Assembly: GCF_022865105.1 (NCBI RefSeq) | Contig: NZ_JAKNYM010000001.1 | Coordinates: forward strand, 620,001-684,000 | DNA: 64,000 nt | Direction: 5' to 3' | From: Sphingomicrobium astaxanthinifaciens | GTDB taxonomy: Bacteria > Pseudomonadota > Alphaproteobacteria > Sphingomonadales > Sphingomonadaceae | Shown here: positions 1-8,275 of the stretch, piece by piece | Numbering within the stretch: position 1 is the stretch's first letter | Layout of the letters: each line of letters begins with the position of its first letter | Program-made: the position numbers and the translations under genes | Notes under the pieces: generated by a model | Told to the model about the DNA's origin: nothing | What the model saw: only the letters and a program-made list of their open reading frames with translations | Database searches by the model: none

Positions 1-1071
1 CGGCGCCGGCGGCGGCGGCGGCGGCAGGTCGGCGGGCGGGCTCGGCGGCACGATGACCGACACCGGGCGCTCGCCGAAGGGGAAGCGGATGCGAATGCCG
101 CCCGAATGTTCCTCGCGCGCGCCGTTGAAGAGCGCCTGGTAGCCGAGCTTGACGTCGGCATTGCCGACCATCCCGCCGAACGACAGCCCGATCAGCGCGC
201 TGTCGCGTTCCTCCCAGTTGGAATAGAGCGAGCTCGGGCAGCCGACGCAGTCGGTGTCGAGCCGCGCGCGTTGCGGCCCGAACATGTGGCGCCAGCCAAG
301 GTCGATCTCGGCGATCACCCAGTTGATGTCGGCGCCGAACTTGGCACCGATGGTCGAATAGGTGCGGGCCTCGTCCTTGTCGACGAAGACGAGCGCGTCG
401 CTGGTCGCGCCATCCTCGCTCAGCCCGTCGAAGCTGAGCGAACTGTGGTCGACATGGATGTAAGGGGTCGCCGAGGCGGTATCGCTGAAGGCCCAGTGAT
501 AGCCGACATGCGCGCCGAGCGTCCATTGCGTCATGTCGACATCGCCCGAGGTCGTGGCGCGCTCGGCATCGCCGCCCCACCAGCTGTAGCTGCCGACCGC
601 CTTGGCATAGGGGCCGACGCCGTCGTCGAAGCCGATATAGGCGCCGATCGTCGGGCCCGACAGGTCGAAGCTGTCGCTGACCGTGTCCTCGAAGTCGAGA
701 TTGCGGTTGGCATAGCCAAGCGCGATTCCGGCGAAGGCCTCGTCCGACAGCGCGAATTGCGCGCCGACCATGCCCGTGATCCGGTCATAGCCATAGGGAG
801 CCGACAGGAAGTCGCCGTCCTGCCCGCCGTCGACATAGTCGAGGGTCCCGATCCACGTCACCTTCTGGCGCGCCTCGCACAACAGCGCGACCTCGCATTC
901 GGACATGTCGGTGAGGAGCGCGTTGGTATGCACCCCTTGCGCGACCTGGAGCTGCGCCTGCCCGGCATAGGTCGAGCCATCGACCACCTGTGCCATCGCC
1001 AGCTGCGGCACGGCGAGCCCGGTCCCGATCATGCTCGATGCCAGCAACAGCCGTTTGCAAATTCTCGACAT
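1..1071 (-). CDS. Outer-membrane beta-barrel protein with polyproline tail, partial (C-terminus beyond left edge)
   Basis: I read 357 codons without a stop from an ATG at 1071 to the left edge, so the gene is cut at its 3' end. Residues 1-27 form a signal peptide ending Ala-Met-Ala before Gln. The mature part alternates aromatic and polar residues, as in an 8-12 strand barrel of the autotransporter/OmpA-like type, with Cys pairs in likely loops (including a CVGC motif). The last visible residues are a Pro-rich run, as in linkers before an OmpA peptidoglycan-binding domain, but whether one follows cannot be seen. It diverges from the pectate lyase gene. Its ligand or substrate is unknown. Confidence 0.75.
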   Translation of the reverse strand, partial: MSRICKRLLLASSMIGTGLAVPQLAMAQVVDGSTYAGQAQLQVAQGVHTNALLTDMSECEVALLCEARQKVTWIGTLDYVDGGQDGDFLSAPYGYDRITGMVGAQFALSDEAFAGIALGYANRNLDFEDTVSDSFDLSGPTIGAYIGFDDGVGPYAKAVGSYSWWGGDAERATTSGDVDMTQWTLGAHVGYHWAFSDTASATPYIHVDHSSLSFDGLSEDGATSDALVFVDKDEARTYSTIGAKFGADINWVIAEIDLGWRHMFGPQRARLDTDCVGCPSSLYSNWEERDSALIGLSFGGMVGNADVKLGYQALFNGAREEHSGGIRIRFPFGERPVSVIVPPSPPADLPPPPPPAP

Positions 1072-1221
1072 TGGAAGACCCCCTTGGCGTATCGCGCAAT
1101 CGCGACAGTCGCATAATGCTTATCTAGGTTAGCCGATAAAATCCAGAGTTAATGGCCGATGGTGTTCCGACCAGCCCCTTGCGACTTGCCAATCTTTACT
1201 GGGACGGGCAAGAATTCGCGT

Positions 1222-2469
1222 ATGATACGCTCGCTGCTGCTCCTCCTCGCCGCGCTGGCCGCCGCCCCCGTCGCGGCGCAGACCACGGTGACCGAAACGC
1301 GCCTGCTCGACGGGCTCTACGGCTATGGCCGCGCGACCACCGGCGGGCTGGGCAAGCCGCTCTATTTCGTCACCACCACGCGCGACACCGGCGAACCCGG
1401 CTCGCTGCGCTATGCGGTTGAACGCGGCGACTATTGGATCGTCTTCCACCCAGGCCTGTTCGAGCGCGACAACGGCTCGCTCGGGACCAAGGACGCGATC
1501 ATCGACCTGCGCGCGCCCCTTCGCATCACCAAGGGTAATCTCACCATCGACGGACGCGCGGGCTTCGAAAAGGACGGCACCCCGCGCCGCGTCGTGTTCC
1601 AACGCAACTATCGCTGGTCCGAATACGAACATGACGGCGATGTCGGGTGCCGCCGCAAGATCGCCCCGGGTTATGACGGCATCCTGCTGATCAGCGATGC
1701 GCGCAACATCATCGTCAGCCACATCGCCTTCTATCAGGAGGTGCATGGGACCCGGCCCGCCAATGTCGTCGAACCCGACTGCCTCGGCGACGTGATCACC
1801 ATCTTCAATCCCGCGCACTCCAAGGCCAGCGCGATCGGTTACGACGACATCTGGATCAACCGGTCCGATTTCCGCAATTGCATTGATGGTTGCATCGACA
1901 TCACCGATCCGACCGACGACCAGCACGCGCGCATCACGATCTCGGGCAACCGCTTCTCGCAGACCTACAAGAACATGCTGCTCGGCAATTTCAACACCGA
2001 CCAGCCGCAATATAATTACCGGTTGCGCGTGTCGGTCTACCACAATCGCTTCACCGACGTGCAGCAGCGCAACCCGCTGTTCCAGGGCATGTACGGGCAT
2101 GTCTGGAACAACGTCTACGAGAACTGGAAGAGCGTCGGGGTCGACGTGCGCGGGCCCGCGCGGGTGTTCATCGAGCAGAACCTGTTCCGCGCCAAGGATC
2201 GAACCTACCGCGCCTTTTGGATCCGCCCCGGGTCGGAGAGCGGGGCGCGGTTGTGGGCCGAGAACAACGTCTATGCCGGGGGGGCGCTCGATCTCGACGA
2301 CGATTTCCCCGCCGTGAGCGGGGTCAGCTACCTCTCCTATTACGAGGATGCGGCGAAGGACGCGCCGATCCGCGACATCACCGCCATGTCCTATGGCGCG
2401 GCGATCGGCTACCTGCGCGCGCAGGCCGGGTGGAAGCCCGAGACCAACGACATCTACCTGACCAATTAG
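1222..2469 (+). CDS. Secreted pectate lyase-like protein (polysaccharide lyase family 1 type)
   Basis: A 415-residue protein with a signal peptide (about residues 1-20, ending Val-Ala-Ala-Gln), predicted to be exported. The rest reads as a right-handed parallel beta-helix of the pectate lyase superfamily: a DGCIDIT segment near residues 222-229 matching the family's calcium-binding strand, then a YHNRF...RNPLF segment near 273-286 carrying the Arg expected for catalysis, followed by HVWNN. Such enzymes cleave pectate by beta-elimination. I chose the internal ATG because it begins the signal peptide; the longer reading from 1159 adds 21 uncharacteristic residues. It converges on a glycosyltransferase gene. 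True substrate is not proven; a related polyuronate is possible. Confidence 0.82.
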   Translation: MIRSLLLLLAALAAAPVAAQTTVTETRLLDGLYGYGRATTGGLGKPLYFVTTTRDTGEPGSLRYAVERGDYWIVFHPGLFERDNGSLGTKDAIIDLRAPLRITKGNLTIDGRAGFEKDGTPRRVVFQRNYRWSEYEHDGDVGCRRKIAPGYDGILLISDARNIIVSHIAFYQEVHGTRPANVVEPDCLGDVITIFNPAHSKASAIGYDDIWINRSDFRNCIDGCIDITDPTDDQHARITISGNRFSQTYKNMLLGNFNTDQPQYNYRLRVSVYHNRFTDVQQRNPLFQGMYGHVWNNVYENWKSVGVDVRGPARVFIEQNLFRAKDRTYRAFWIRPGSESGARLWAENNVYAGGALDLDDDFPAVSGVSYLSYYEDAAKDAPIRDITAMSYGAAIGYLRAQAGWKPETNDIYLTN

Positions 2470-2489
2470 ACCCCGCGCCGGGGCGGCGT

Positions 2490-3617
2490 TCAGCAGGGGG
2501 CGGTCGCGAGCAGCTCGATCTCGCGCGCGATCATCCGCTCGATCCCGATGGTCCGGCGCACCCGCTCGGCCGCCCCTCGCGAGCGCGCCGCGAACAGCAC
2601 CGGATCGTCGGCCATCTCGCCGATCGCGGCGGCCAGCGCGTCGGCATCCTCGGGCGGCACCAACGCACCCGACGATGCATCGACGAATTCGGGCACCGCG
2701 CCCACCGCGGTGGTCACGGGCACCAGCCCCGAGGCCATCGCCTCGTCGCGGCTCACCCCTTGCGCGTCCTCGCGGCTCGGGCAGAGGAAGAGGCCGGCCT
2801 CGCGGTGCGCCGCCGCGACCTCGGACTGGGTGAGGAAACGCTCCTCGACGCGGACGTTGGGCAGTCCGGCGATCGGCGCCAGCAGCCGCTCGAACAGGCG
2901 CCCCTCCCCCACGAACCGAAAGTCGAAGCGGTCGAAATCGGCGCGCGCGCGCAGCCGTTGCACCGCCGCGACCGACAGGTCGTTCGCGTAGCGCCAGTCG
3001 CTGAAGGGGCGAATGCTCAGCACCCGATAGCGCTGCGTCGCGGGCTTGGGCTCATAGGCGAACAGGTCGGTGTCGATCGGGGTCGGCGAGACGACCGCAT
3101 GCGGGACCGGCCGGCCCAACGCGGCCTGCGCTGCGGCGCGGGCATGCGCCGAGACGAACGCCAGCCGGAGCCGTGCCGGCCAGTCGTTGGTCAACCGCCG
3201 CCAGAAGGCGAGCCGCCGCTCGAACATCGCCGCGGCGCGCGCGGCGCGCTCGGGGTCGTCGTCGGCGCGTTCGGTCACCCGGTGGAAGGGGATGAGCTCG
3301 GCGCCGTAGATCCAGCCGGTCGTCGGGATCGCGCCCGCGCAGGCGCGGAGCAGCGGCCCGAAATCGTCGGCGGGGGCATGGGCCGCGATCGCGTCCGGGG
3401 CGAAGCGGTTAAGATGCTCGATCGCGATCTCGGCCGAGCCGACATCGACCCCCACCCCCTCCCACGCATAGGTGCGATGCGGCTGGCGATGGCGGATGAC
3501 GAATACCGCGACCTCATGCCCGGCGCGGTGATAAGCGAGCACGCGGCGATGAACGAAACCGTGGTTGTAGATCTTCTCCCCGCTCGGATAGCCGCGCGTG
3601 GCCACGAAGATGCGCAT
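2490..3617 (-). CDS. Glycosyltransferase, GT4-like (GT-B fold)
   Basis: A 375-residue GT-B glycosyltransferase. The N-terminal half starts with a typical first beta strand (MRIFVATRGYP); the C-terminal half has the nucleotide-sugar site, with FRFVGEG and an acidic D-x7-E region around SREDAQGVSRDEAM. It would add a sugar to a lipid-linked or growing glycan at the inner face of the cytoplasmic membrane. Its ATG overlaps the upstream gene's TGA by one base (TGATG), so it is the last gene of the polysaccharide operon. Donor and acceptor sugars cannot be told from sequence. No membrane segment or signal peptide is visible. Confidence 0.85.
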   Translation of the reverse strand: MRIFVATRGYPSGEKIYNHGFVHRRVLAYHRAGHEVAVFVIRHRQPHRTYAWEGVGVDVGSAEIAIEHLNRFAPDAIAAHAPADDFGPLLRACAGAIPTTGWIYGAELIPFHRVTERADDDPERAARAAAMFERRLAFWRRLTNDWPARLRLAFVSAHARAAAQAALGRPVPHAVVSPTPIDTDLFAYEPKPATQRYRVLSIRPFSDWRYANDLSVAAVQRLRARADFDRFDFRFVGEGRLFERLLAPIAGLPNVRVEERFLTQSEVAAAHREAGLFLCPSREDAQGVSRDEAMASGLVPVTTAVGAVPEFVDASSGALVPPEDADALAAAIGEMADDPVLFAARSRGAAERVRRTIGIERMIAREIELLATAPC

Positions 3618-5431
3618 CAACCCGCCTCCCAGATCCCGCCCTCGAGCCCGAGATCGACCGGCGGCCCGGCGAGCCGGCGCTCGAGGCTGGCGAGGTAGGC
3701 GTCGCGCCAGCGATCGAGGAACGGGTCGAGCGGCTCGTCCTCGCCCCTGCGCGGCAGCGGCTCGACGAGGAAGCGAAAGCCCGGATCGGCGGTCGTGAGC
3801 GAGACGAAGGCGCTCGGCGCCCCGCGGTGGTGGGCGAGCCGGGCCGCCACCGACTGGTAGGGCAGGTGGTGATCGCCGACGCGGACCATCGAGGGGCGCA
3901 CCACGGGGCGGCGGTCGACCGCGAGCAGCAGCGCCTCGCCCCGCTCGAGCGTCGCCAGCGCGGCCCGGGCGACCTCGCCGTCGCTCTGCTGCGCGGCGCT
4001 GATGACCTGCGGTTCGAAGGGATGCAGCGCCGAGGGTCGGTCGACCACCGCGCGCCCCTCGACCCCGAGCATGTCGAACAGCAGCGGCAGCCCGGACAAC
4101 CCCGCCAGGTGCGCGGTGGCGAGCACCAGTCCCCGCCCCTTGGCGAGCGCCTCGAGGAGGAATTCGCGATCGGCCGCGGCCAGCGTGGTGCGCGCCGCGA
4201 GATGCGCGGGCGCGTCGGGCACGACCTCGAGCCACTGCTCGAGACCGAGCGCGACCCGATGGCCCCGCTCGAGCGCGGCGCGATCCGCGCCCGGGCAGAG
4301 GCGCTGCGCCCACGCGACGCGCTCCGGCGCGGGAAGGGGAAGGTCGTCGCGGGCCAGTGCCGCGTCGAGGTCGGCGGGCACCTTTTCGGCCAGCGCGCCG
4401 CGCAGGACCGCCATCCGCATCGCCGCCCGGTCGCGATAGCCGAGGCGGTGGAGCAGCGCGACGATTTGGCGATGCGCGTCGATCTCGGCGGGCGCGAGCC
4501 GGGTCGCGTCGCGAAACTGCTCGATCGCGTCCTCGAACTTGCCGGCAGCGCTCGAGGCCTGCCCGAGCAGGATCCGCAGGCGCGCATCCTCGGGGTCCTG
4601 CGCGACCGCCGCCCGCAGCCCCGCCTCGGCCTCCTCGACCCGGCCGGCCGCAAGCTGCGCCTTGGCCAGCGCGGCCCCCAGCGGTGCGGACATGCCATGC
4701 ACCTCGCGCGCCGCCTCGAGCCGGTCGATCGCCGCCTCGAACGCCCCCGCGGCGCGCTCGCCGCGCGCCTGGACGAGCGTGGCCGCGAGGCTCTGGCGCC
4801 CCGCCGCGGCGGCGGCGGCGGCGATCGCCTCGGCCCGCGCGTCGTCGCCGAGGGCGCGCGCGGCATCGATCGCGAGTTCGTCCGCCGCCGCCTCCGCGCG
4901 GGACGCGTTGCGGTCATAGAGCGCCACCGCCTCGGCGTGATACGCGGATGCGACGAGGTGCCGCAGCAGCTCCGACAACAGCCCCCCGGGCAACGCCATC
5001 GTCGCGAGCCGGCTCCGCAGCAGCCGCTCGGCCCGCGCGCGCTGGCCGACGCGCAGCAGCAGGCCGAACCGGGCCGCGAGTAGGCGCGGATCGTCGGGGT
5101 CGTCGACATCGGCCCGCTCGAGGATCGCGAGCGCCTCGTCATCGCGCCGGTCGGCGGCGTGCGCGCGCGCCAGCGCGACCAGCAGGTCGATCTCCTCGCC
5201 GTGGGATCCCAGTGCGCGCTTCAGGACGGTGCGCAGTTCGGGCCAGGCCGCGTGCGCCTCGCAGGCCGCGATCCCCCAGTCGCGCAATGCCTCGAGCGCG
5301 CTCGGGGCCGACCAGTCGTCGATCGCCAGCAAGGGACCGAACGCGCCCCGCCGCGCGGCTTCGCGCGCCGCCTCGAGACGGTCGGCCAGCGCCGCCTCGT
5401 CGCGCGGCGGCCCATCCTTCGCGCCGGACAT
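3617..5431 (-). CDS. TPR-type helical protein with C-terminal acyltransferase-like domain of unclear function
   Basis: A 604-residue soluble protein. Roughly residues 1-350 are Ala/Leu/Arg-rich paired helices of TPR type. The C-terminal 230 residues form a mixed alpha/beta region beginning around ATAHLAGLSG, with short motifs (LLAVDRRPVV; PYQSVAARLAHH) that recall LpxL/HtrB-type acyltransferases. The HX4(D/E) catalytic pair of that family is not met: the position five after the His is Ser. The same architecture recurs in the gene at 11552-13387. It lies 5 bases after the Wzz-like gene and overlaps the next glycosyltransferase. A scaffold or length-control role in polysaccharide assembly is inference. 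Confidence 0.6.
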   Translation of the reverse strand: MSGAKDGPPRDEAALADRLEAAREAARRGAFGPLLAIDDWSAPSALEALRDWGIAACEAHAAWPELRTVLKRALGSHGEEIDLLVALARAHAADRRDDEALAILERADVDDPDDPRLLAARFGLLLRVGQRARAERLLRSRLATMALPGGLLSELLRHLVASAYHAEAVALYDRNASRAEAAADELAIDAARALGDDARAEAIAAAAAAAGRQSLAATLVQARGERAAGAFEAAIDRLEAAREVHGMSAPLGAALAKAQLAAGRVEEAEAGLRAAVAQDPEDARLRILLGQASSAAGKFEDAIEQFRDATRLAPAEIDAHRQIVALLHRLGYRDRAAMRMAVLRGALAEKVPADLDAALARDDLPLPAPERVAWAQRLCPGADRAALERGHRVALGLEQWLEVVPDAPAHLAARTTLAAADREFLLEALAKGRGLVLATAHLAGLSGLPLLFDMLGVEGRAVVDRPSALHPFEPQVISAAQQSDGEVARAALATLERGEALLLAVDRRPVVRPSMVRVGDHHLPYQSVAARLAHHRGAPSAFVSLTTADPGFRFLVEPLPRRGEDEPLDPFLDRWRDAYLASLERRLAGPPVDLGLEGGIWEAG

Positions 5432-5436
5432 CGGCC

Positions 5437-6726
5437 TCAGGCCGTCCGCAGCGCTCGAAGCCGCCGCCCGATGACGAGAAGCCCATAGGCCAGCAAGGCG
5501 AGCAGCGCGGCGGTCAGCACGAAACGCGGCACTCGGTGCAGCTCGGCGATGCTCGGCGCGACCGGGCGGGCGATCACCAGGAGGTAGCGGCGCTGCTCGA
5601 GCGCCCGCAGGCGCGCCGCCTCGAGCGTGCGCAGGATCGATTCCAGGTTGCTTTCCGCCAGCTGCTTTTGCGCGGTGGCCGCCTCGAAATCGACGAGCGT
5701 CCGCTGGACCGACCCGTCGCGCCCCCCGACCAGCCGCTCGCGCTGGCGCGCGATCTGCTGGCGCAGCGCCCTGGCGCGCGCGTCGAGCCGCGGCAGCAGC
5801 GGGCTTTCGGTCAGCCCGTTGGCCAGCAGCGACTGGCGCTCGCTCTCGACCTCGGCGAGCTGGACCTCGAAATTGGCGATGATCGAGTAGGCGTTGGCGG
5901 CGCTGGCGGCCGGGTCGACATCGGCGCGCCGGCGCTGGATCGCGGCGACCCGGGCGTTGGCCTCGCGGACATTGCCCTCGGCTTCGGCGAAGTCGCGCTC
6001 GAGCGCCTCGATCTGGTCGCGGTTGAGGCGGTCCGACATCGACGCCACCTTGGCGGCCCCCAGTTCGAGCAGTTCGGCCGCGAATTCGGCCGACTTCTCG
6101 GGGGTGAGCGCGCGCACCTTGAGGTGGAGCAGGCTCTCCTGCATGTCGACCGTGAGGTCGATGCGGCGCAGGTAGAAGTCGTGCGCGTCGATCCCGAGCA
6201 GCGGGATCTCGCGCGGGGCGCCGAAGAAATCGACCCCGCTGCCAGCGAAGTGGTCGAGGAACCCATGCTCGCGCTGCATGGCGAGCATCGCCTCGCGCGA
6301 GAGCAGATATTCGCGCACGCGATAATCGTCGTTGAGTTCGGACCCACCCGTGACCCCGGCGAGCAGGCCGACGCCCCCCGCCGCCTTGCTCCCCGCGACC
6401 GTCGAGATGGTGAAGGTCGCCTCGGCCTCGTATAGCGGGCGGGCGATCACCGCATAATAGAGCGCGAGCAGCAGCGTGGGCAGCGCCACGAAGGCGATCA
6501 TCCGCCGCCGCCGCACGCGGCGCTGTTCGGCGCGGCGCAATTCGGCCTCGGCCTGCTCGGCCTCGAGCTCGGCGGCGCTGGGCAGCAAGGCCTCGGCAGC
6601 CTCCTGCTTGCGCGCTTCCTCGCGCGCCTTTTCCTCGGCGGCATCGGCCGCCTTCTTGTCCTTGGACGTCGGCGGCTCGATCGCCTGCTGCTTGCGCCAT
6701 GCCGCCAGTCGGTCGTCGTTGCTCAT
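5437..6726 (-). CDS. Capsule export inner-membrane protein, KpsE/Wzz-like co-polymerase
   Basis: A 429-residue protein with the layout of polysaccharide co-polymerase/export proteins: a charged cytoplasmic N-terminus (about 1-75), one membrane helix (about 76-97), a periplasmic domain with long coiled-coil helices (about 190-370) and a second membrane helix near residues 400-420. KpsE-type proteins bridge the inner-membrane exporter to the outer-membrane KpsD/Wza channel. There is no kinase domain, as usual for ABC-dependent capsule systems. It sits between the ABC exporter genes and a TPR protein. The N-terminal stretch is unusually long, Ala/Glu-rich and likely coiled-coil. Confidence 0.85.
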   Translation of the reverse strand: MSNDDRLAAWRKQQAIEPPTSKDKKAADAAEEKAREEARKQEAAEALLPSAAELEAEQAEAELRRAEQRRVRRRRMIAFVALPTLLLALYYAVIARPLYEAEATFTISTVAGSKAAGGVGLLAGVTGGSELNDDYRVREYLLSREAMLAMQREHGFLDHFAGSGVDFFGAPREIPLLGIDAHDFYLRRIDLTVDMQESLLHLKVRALTPEKSAEFAAELLELGAAKVASMSDRLNRDQIEALERDFAEAEGNVREANARVAAIQRRRADVDPAASAANAYSIIANFEVQLAEVESERQSLLANGLTESPLLPRLDARARALRQQIARQRERLVGGRDGSVQRTLVDFEAATAQKQLAESNLESILRTLEAARLRALEQRRYLLVIARPVAPSIAELHRVPRFVLTAALLALLAYGLLVIGRRLRALRTA

Positions 6727-6746
6727 GCGAAATTACCTATAGAAGC

Positions 6747-7445
6747 TCATGCGGTGTGGAAACCCGACATGATGTCGGCGATCTCGTCGAGGCGGCTCGT
6801 CGTGTCTTCGAACAGCGCCCTGGCATCCTCGAAATCGCGACAGGCGATGATCCGGCCGTGTCGGAGCACCGCGAACTTGTCGGCGAAACTCTGGGCGATG
6901 CGCGCGTTGCGGGTGACGAGGAACAGCCCCGCGTCGCGGATCTTGCGGCGCAGCGCCGCCTCGCACTTGGCCCGCATGTCCCCCTCGCCCACCGCGACCT
7001 TCTCGTCGCTCAGATAGACCTGTGCGGGGATTGCCATGCTGGTGGCGAAGGCGAGCAGCGCGCGCATCGTCGAACTGTAGGTCTGGACGGGCTCGAAGAA
7101 ATGGTGCCCGAGTTCGGTGAACAGCCGGACGTAGGCGGCGATCTCGTCGGGGTCGTGATCGGCGAGGGCGGCGATGGTGCGCACGTTCTCCTCGCCCGTC
7201 ATGGCGGGGTGGAAGGGCCCCGCGAAACCGAGCGGCCAGCTCATGTCGGCGTCGCGGTGTACGGTCCCCTTGGTCGGCTGGTCCAGCCCAGACAGCAGGT
7301 TGACCAGCGTCGACTTGCCCGCCCCGCCCTCGGCCAGCACCGCGACATGGTCCGAGGGCTCGAACAGGAAGGTGACATCGTAGAGCACCACCTTGGTCTC
7401 ATACTCGCCGTGATGATATTTGTGCGCGTTCTCGAAGCCGATCAC
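6747..7445 (-). CDS. Polysaccharide ABC exporter ATP-binding protein, KpsT-like, with degenerate motifs
   Basis: A 232-residue ABC ATPase that follows KpsT along its length (WPLGFAG, TGEENV, PVQTYSS). A GTG start overlaps the stop of the permease gene, giving translational coupling. With KpsM it should drive glycan export across the inner membrane. Several ATPase motifs are altered: Walker A reads AEGGAGKST (residues 38-46), with Ala for the first Gly; the signature is YSSTM (123-127) where KpsT has YSSGM; Walker B keeps its Asp-Glu (LSDE, 145-148); and the H-loop His is Arg179 (VTRN). Whether it hydrolyses ATP normally is open. KpsT-family membership itself is clear. Confidence 0.85.
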   Translation of the reverse strand: MIGFENAHKYHHGEYETKVVLYDVTFLFEPSDHVAVLAEGGAGKSTLVNLLSGLDQPTKGTVHRDADMSWPLGFAGPFHPAMTGEENVRTIAALADHDPDEIAAYVRLFTELGHHFFEPVQTYSSTMRALLAFATSMAIPAQVYLSDEKVAVGEGDMRAKCEAALRRKIRDAGLFLVTRNARIAQSFADKFAVLRHGRIIACRDFEDARALFEDTTSRLDEIADIMSGFHTA

Positions 7446-8275
7446 ATCAGGGCCTCGCTGGCGGCGCTGTCGTCGCCCTCGGCGGCGCGCCCCAACCCGC
7501 CGTGCTTGGCCACCCAGCCGATGCTCGTCATCGCGGCGATCCAGGCGAAAGGGACGAGCGGGGTCGCCATGACGCTCACATAGCCCGCGAACATCCCCTC
7601 GCGCAGCGTCTCGATGGCGTGGAAGAGCGGGTTCCACGACAGGATCTCGCGGACCCGCAACGGCAGTTCGTTGGCGATGTAGAAGATGCCCGAGATGTAG
7701 AACATCGGACGCAGGACGATCCCCTGCGAGCGCGGGAAGGCCTCGCTGTGCGTGCCCAGCCCCACCATCATGTAGCCGAACGCCGCCCCCAGCCCGGCCG
7801 CCATCGCGAAGCCGAACAGCGCGGTGAGCACGTCGTGCATCTCGAAATAGCCGAAGAACAGATAGTTGAAGGCCAGCAGCCCGGCCGAGACGAACAGGCC
7901 GTTGTAGGTCTCGACCACCCCGACCGCGGTATAGATGGCGGCGGGCCTTGTCGTCCCCAGCGCGATGATCTGCTTGAACGCCATGCGCGCGCGGATGAAG
8001 GCGTTGATGACGTAGCGGAAGGTCGCATAGGGGATGATCCCCGACAGGATGAAGCTGAGGATGTCGGTGTCGATCGGAACCCTGCTGCCGAAGAACAGGA
8101 AGACGAAATAGACGATCGCGACCCAGGCGAGCGGGGTGGCGTAGGTCCACAAATAGCCGAGCCGATCGCCGGTGTAGCGCGAGCGGACCTCGCGGGCGAT
8201 GATCGTCTGCACATGCCGCGCGAACCGCCCGGGGGACCGGCCAGTACCGGCCCGCATCGCCTCGGGGCCGGTCAT
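7442..8275 (-). CDS. Polysaccharide ABC exporter permease, KpsM-like
   Basis: A 277-residue ABC-2 type permease with about six hydrophobic segments and the family's N-terminal cytoplasmic helix (TIIAREVRSRYTGDRLGYLW). It contains the expected late motif around SWNPLFHAIETLREG. KpsM-type permeases form the inner-membrane channel for lipid-linked capsular polysaccharide and dimerise with KpsT subunits. Its start overlaps the stop of the KpsD/Wza-like gene by 4 bases, and its stop overlaps the KpsT start, so the three genes are one translational unit. The extended polar C-terminus (about 25 residues) is probably disordered. Confidence 0.88.
   Translation of the reverse strand: MTGPEAMRAGTGRSPGRFARHVQTIIAREVRSRYTGDRLGYLWTYATPLAWVAIVYFVFLFFGSRVPIDTDILSFILSGIIPYATFRYVINAFIRARMAFKQIIALGTTRPAAIYTAVGVVETYNGLFVSAGLLAFNYLFFGYFEMHDVLTALFGFAMAAGLGAAFGYMMVGLGTHSEAFPRSQGIVLRPMFYISGIFYIANELPLRVREILSWNPLFHAIETLREGMFAGYVSVMATPLVPFAWIAAMTSIGWVAKHGGLGRAAEGDDSAASEALM

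Noticed and set aside
2470-2489. Terminator between pectate lyase and glycosyltransferase
   Set aside because: A CCCCG/CGGGG mini-hairpin is present but has only about five pairs and no T run.
3617-6700. A 1027-residue minus-strand open frame
   Set aside because: Its first 400 residues overlap the Wzz-like gene out of frame and look random. The real start is the ATG at 5431, five bases after that gene.
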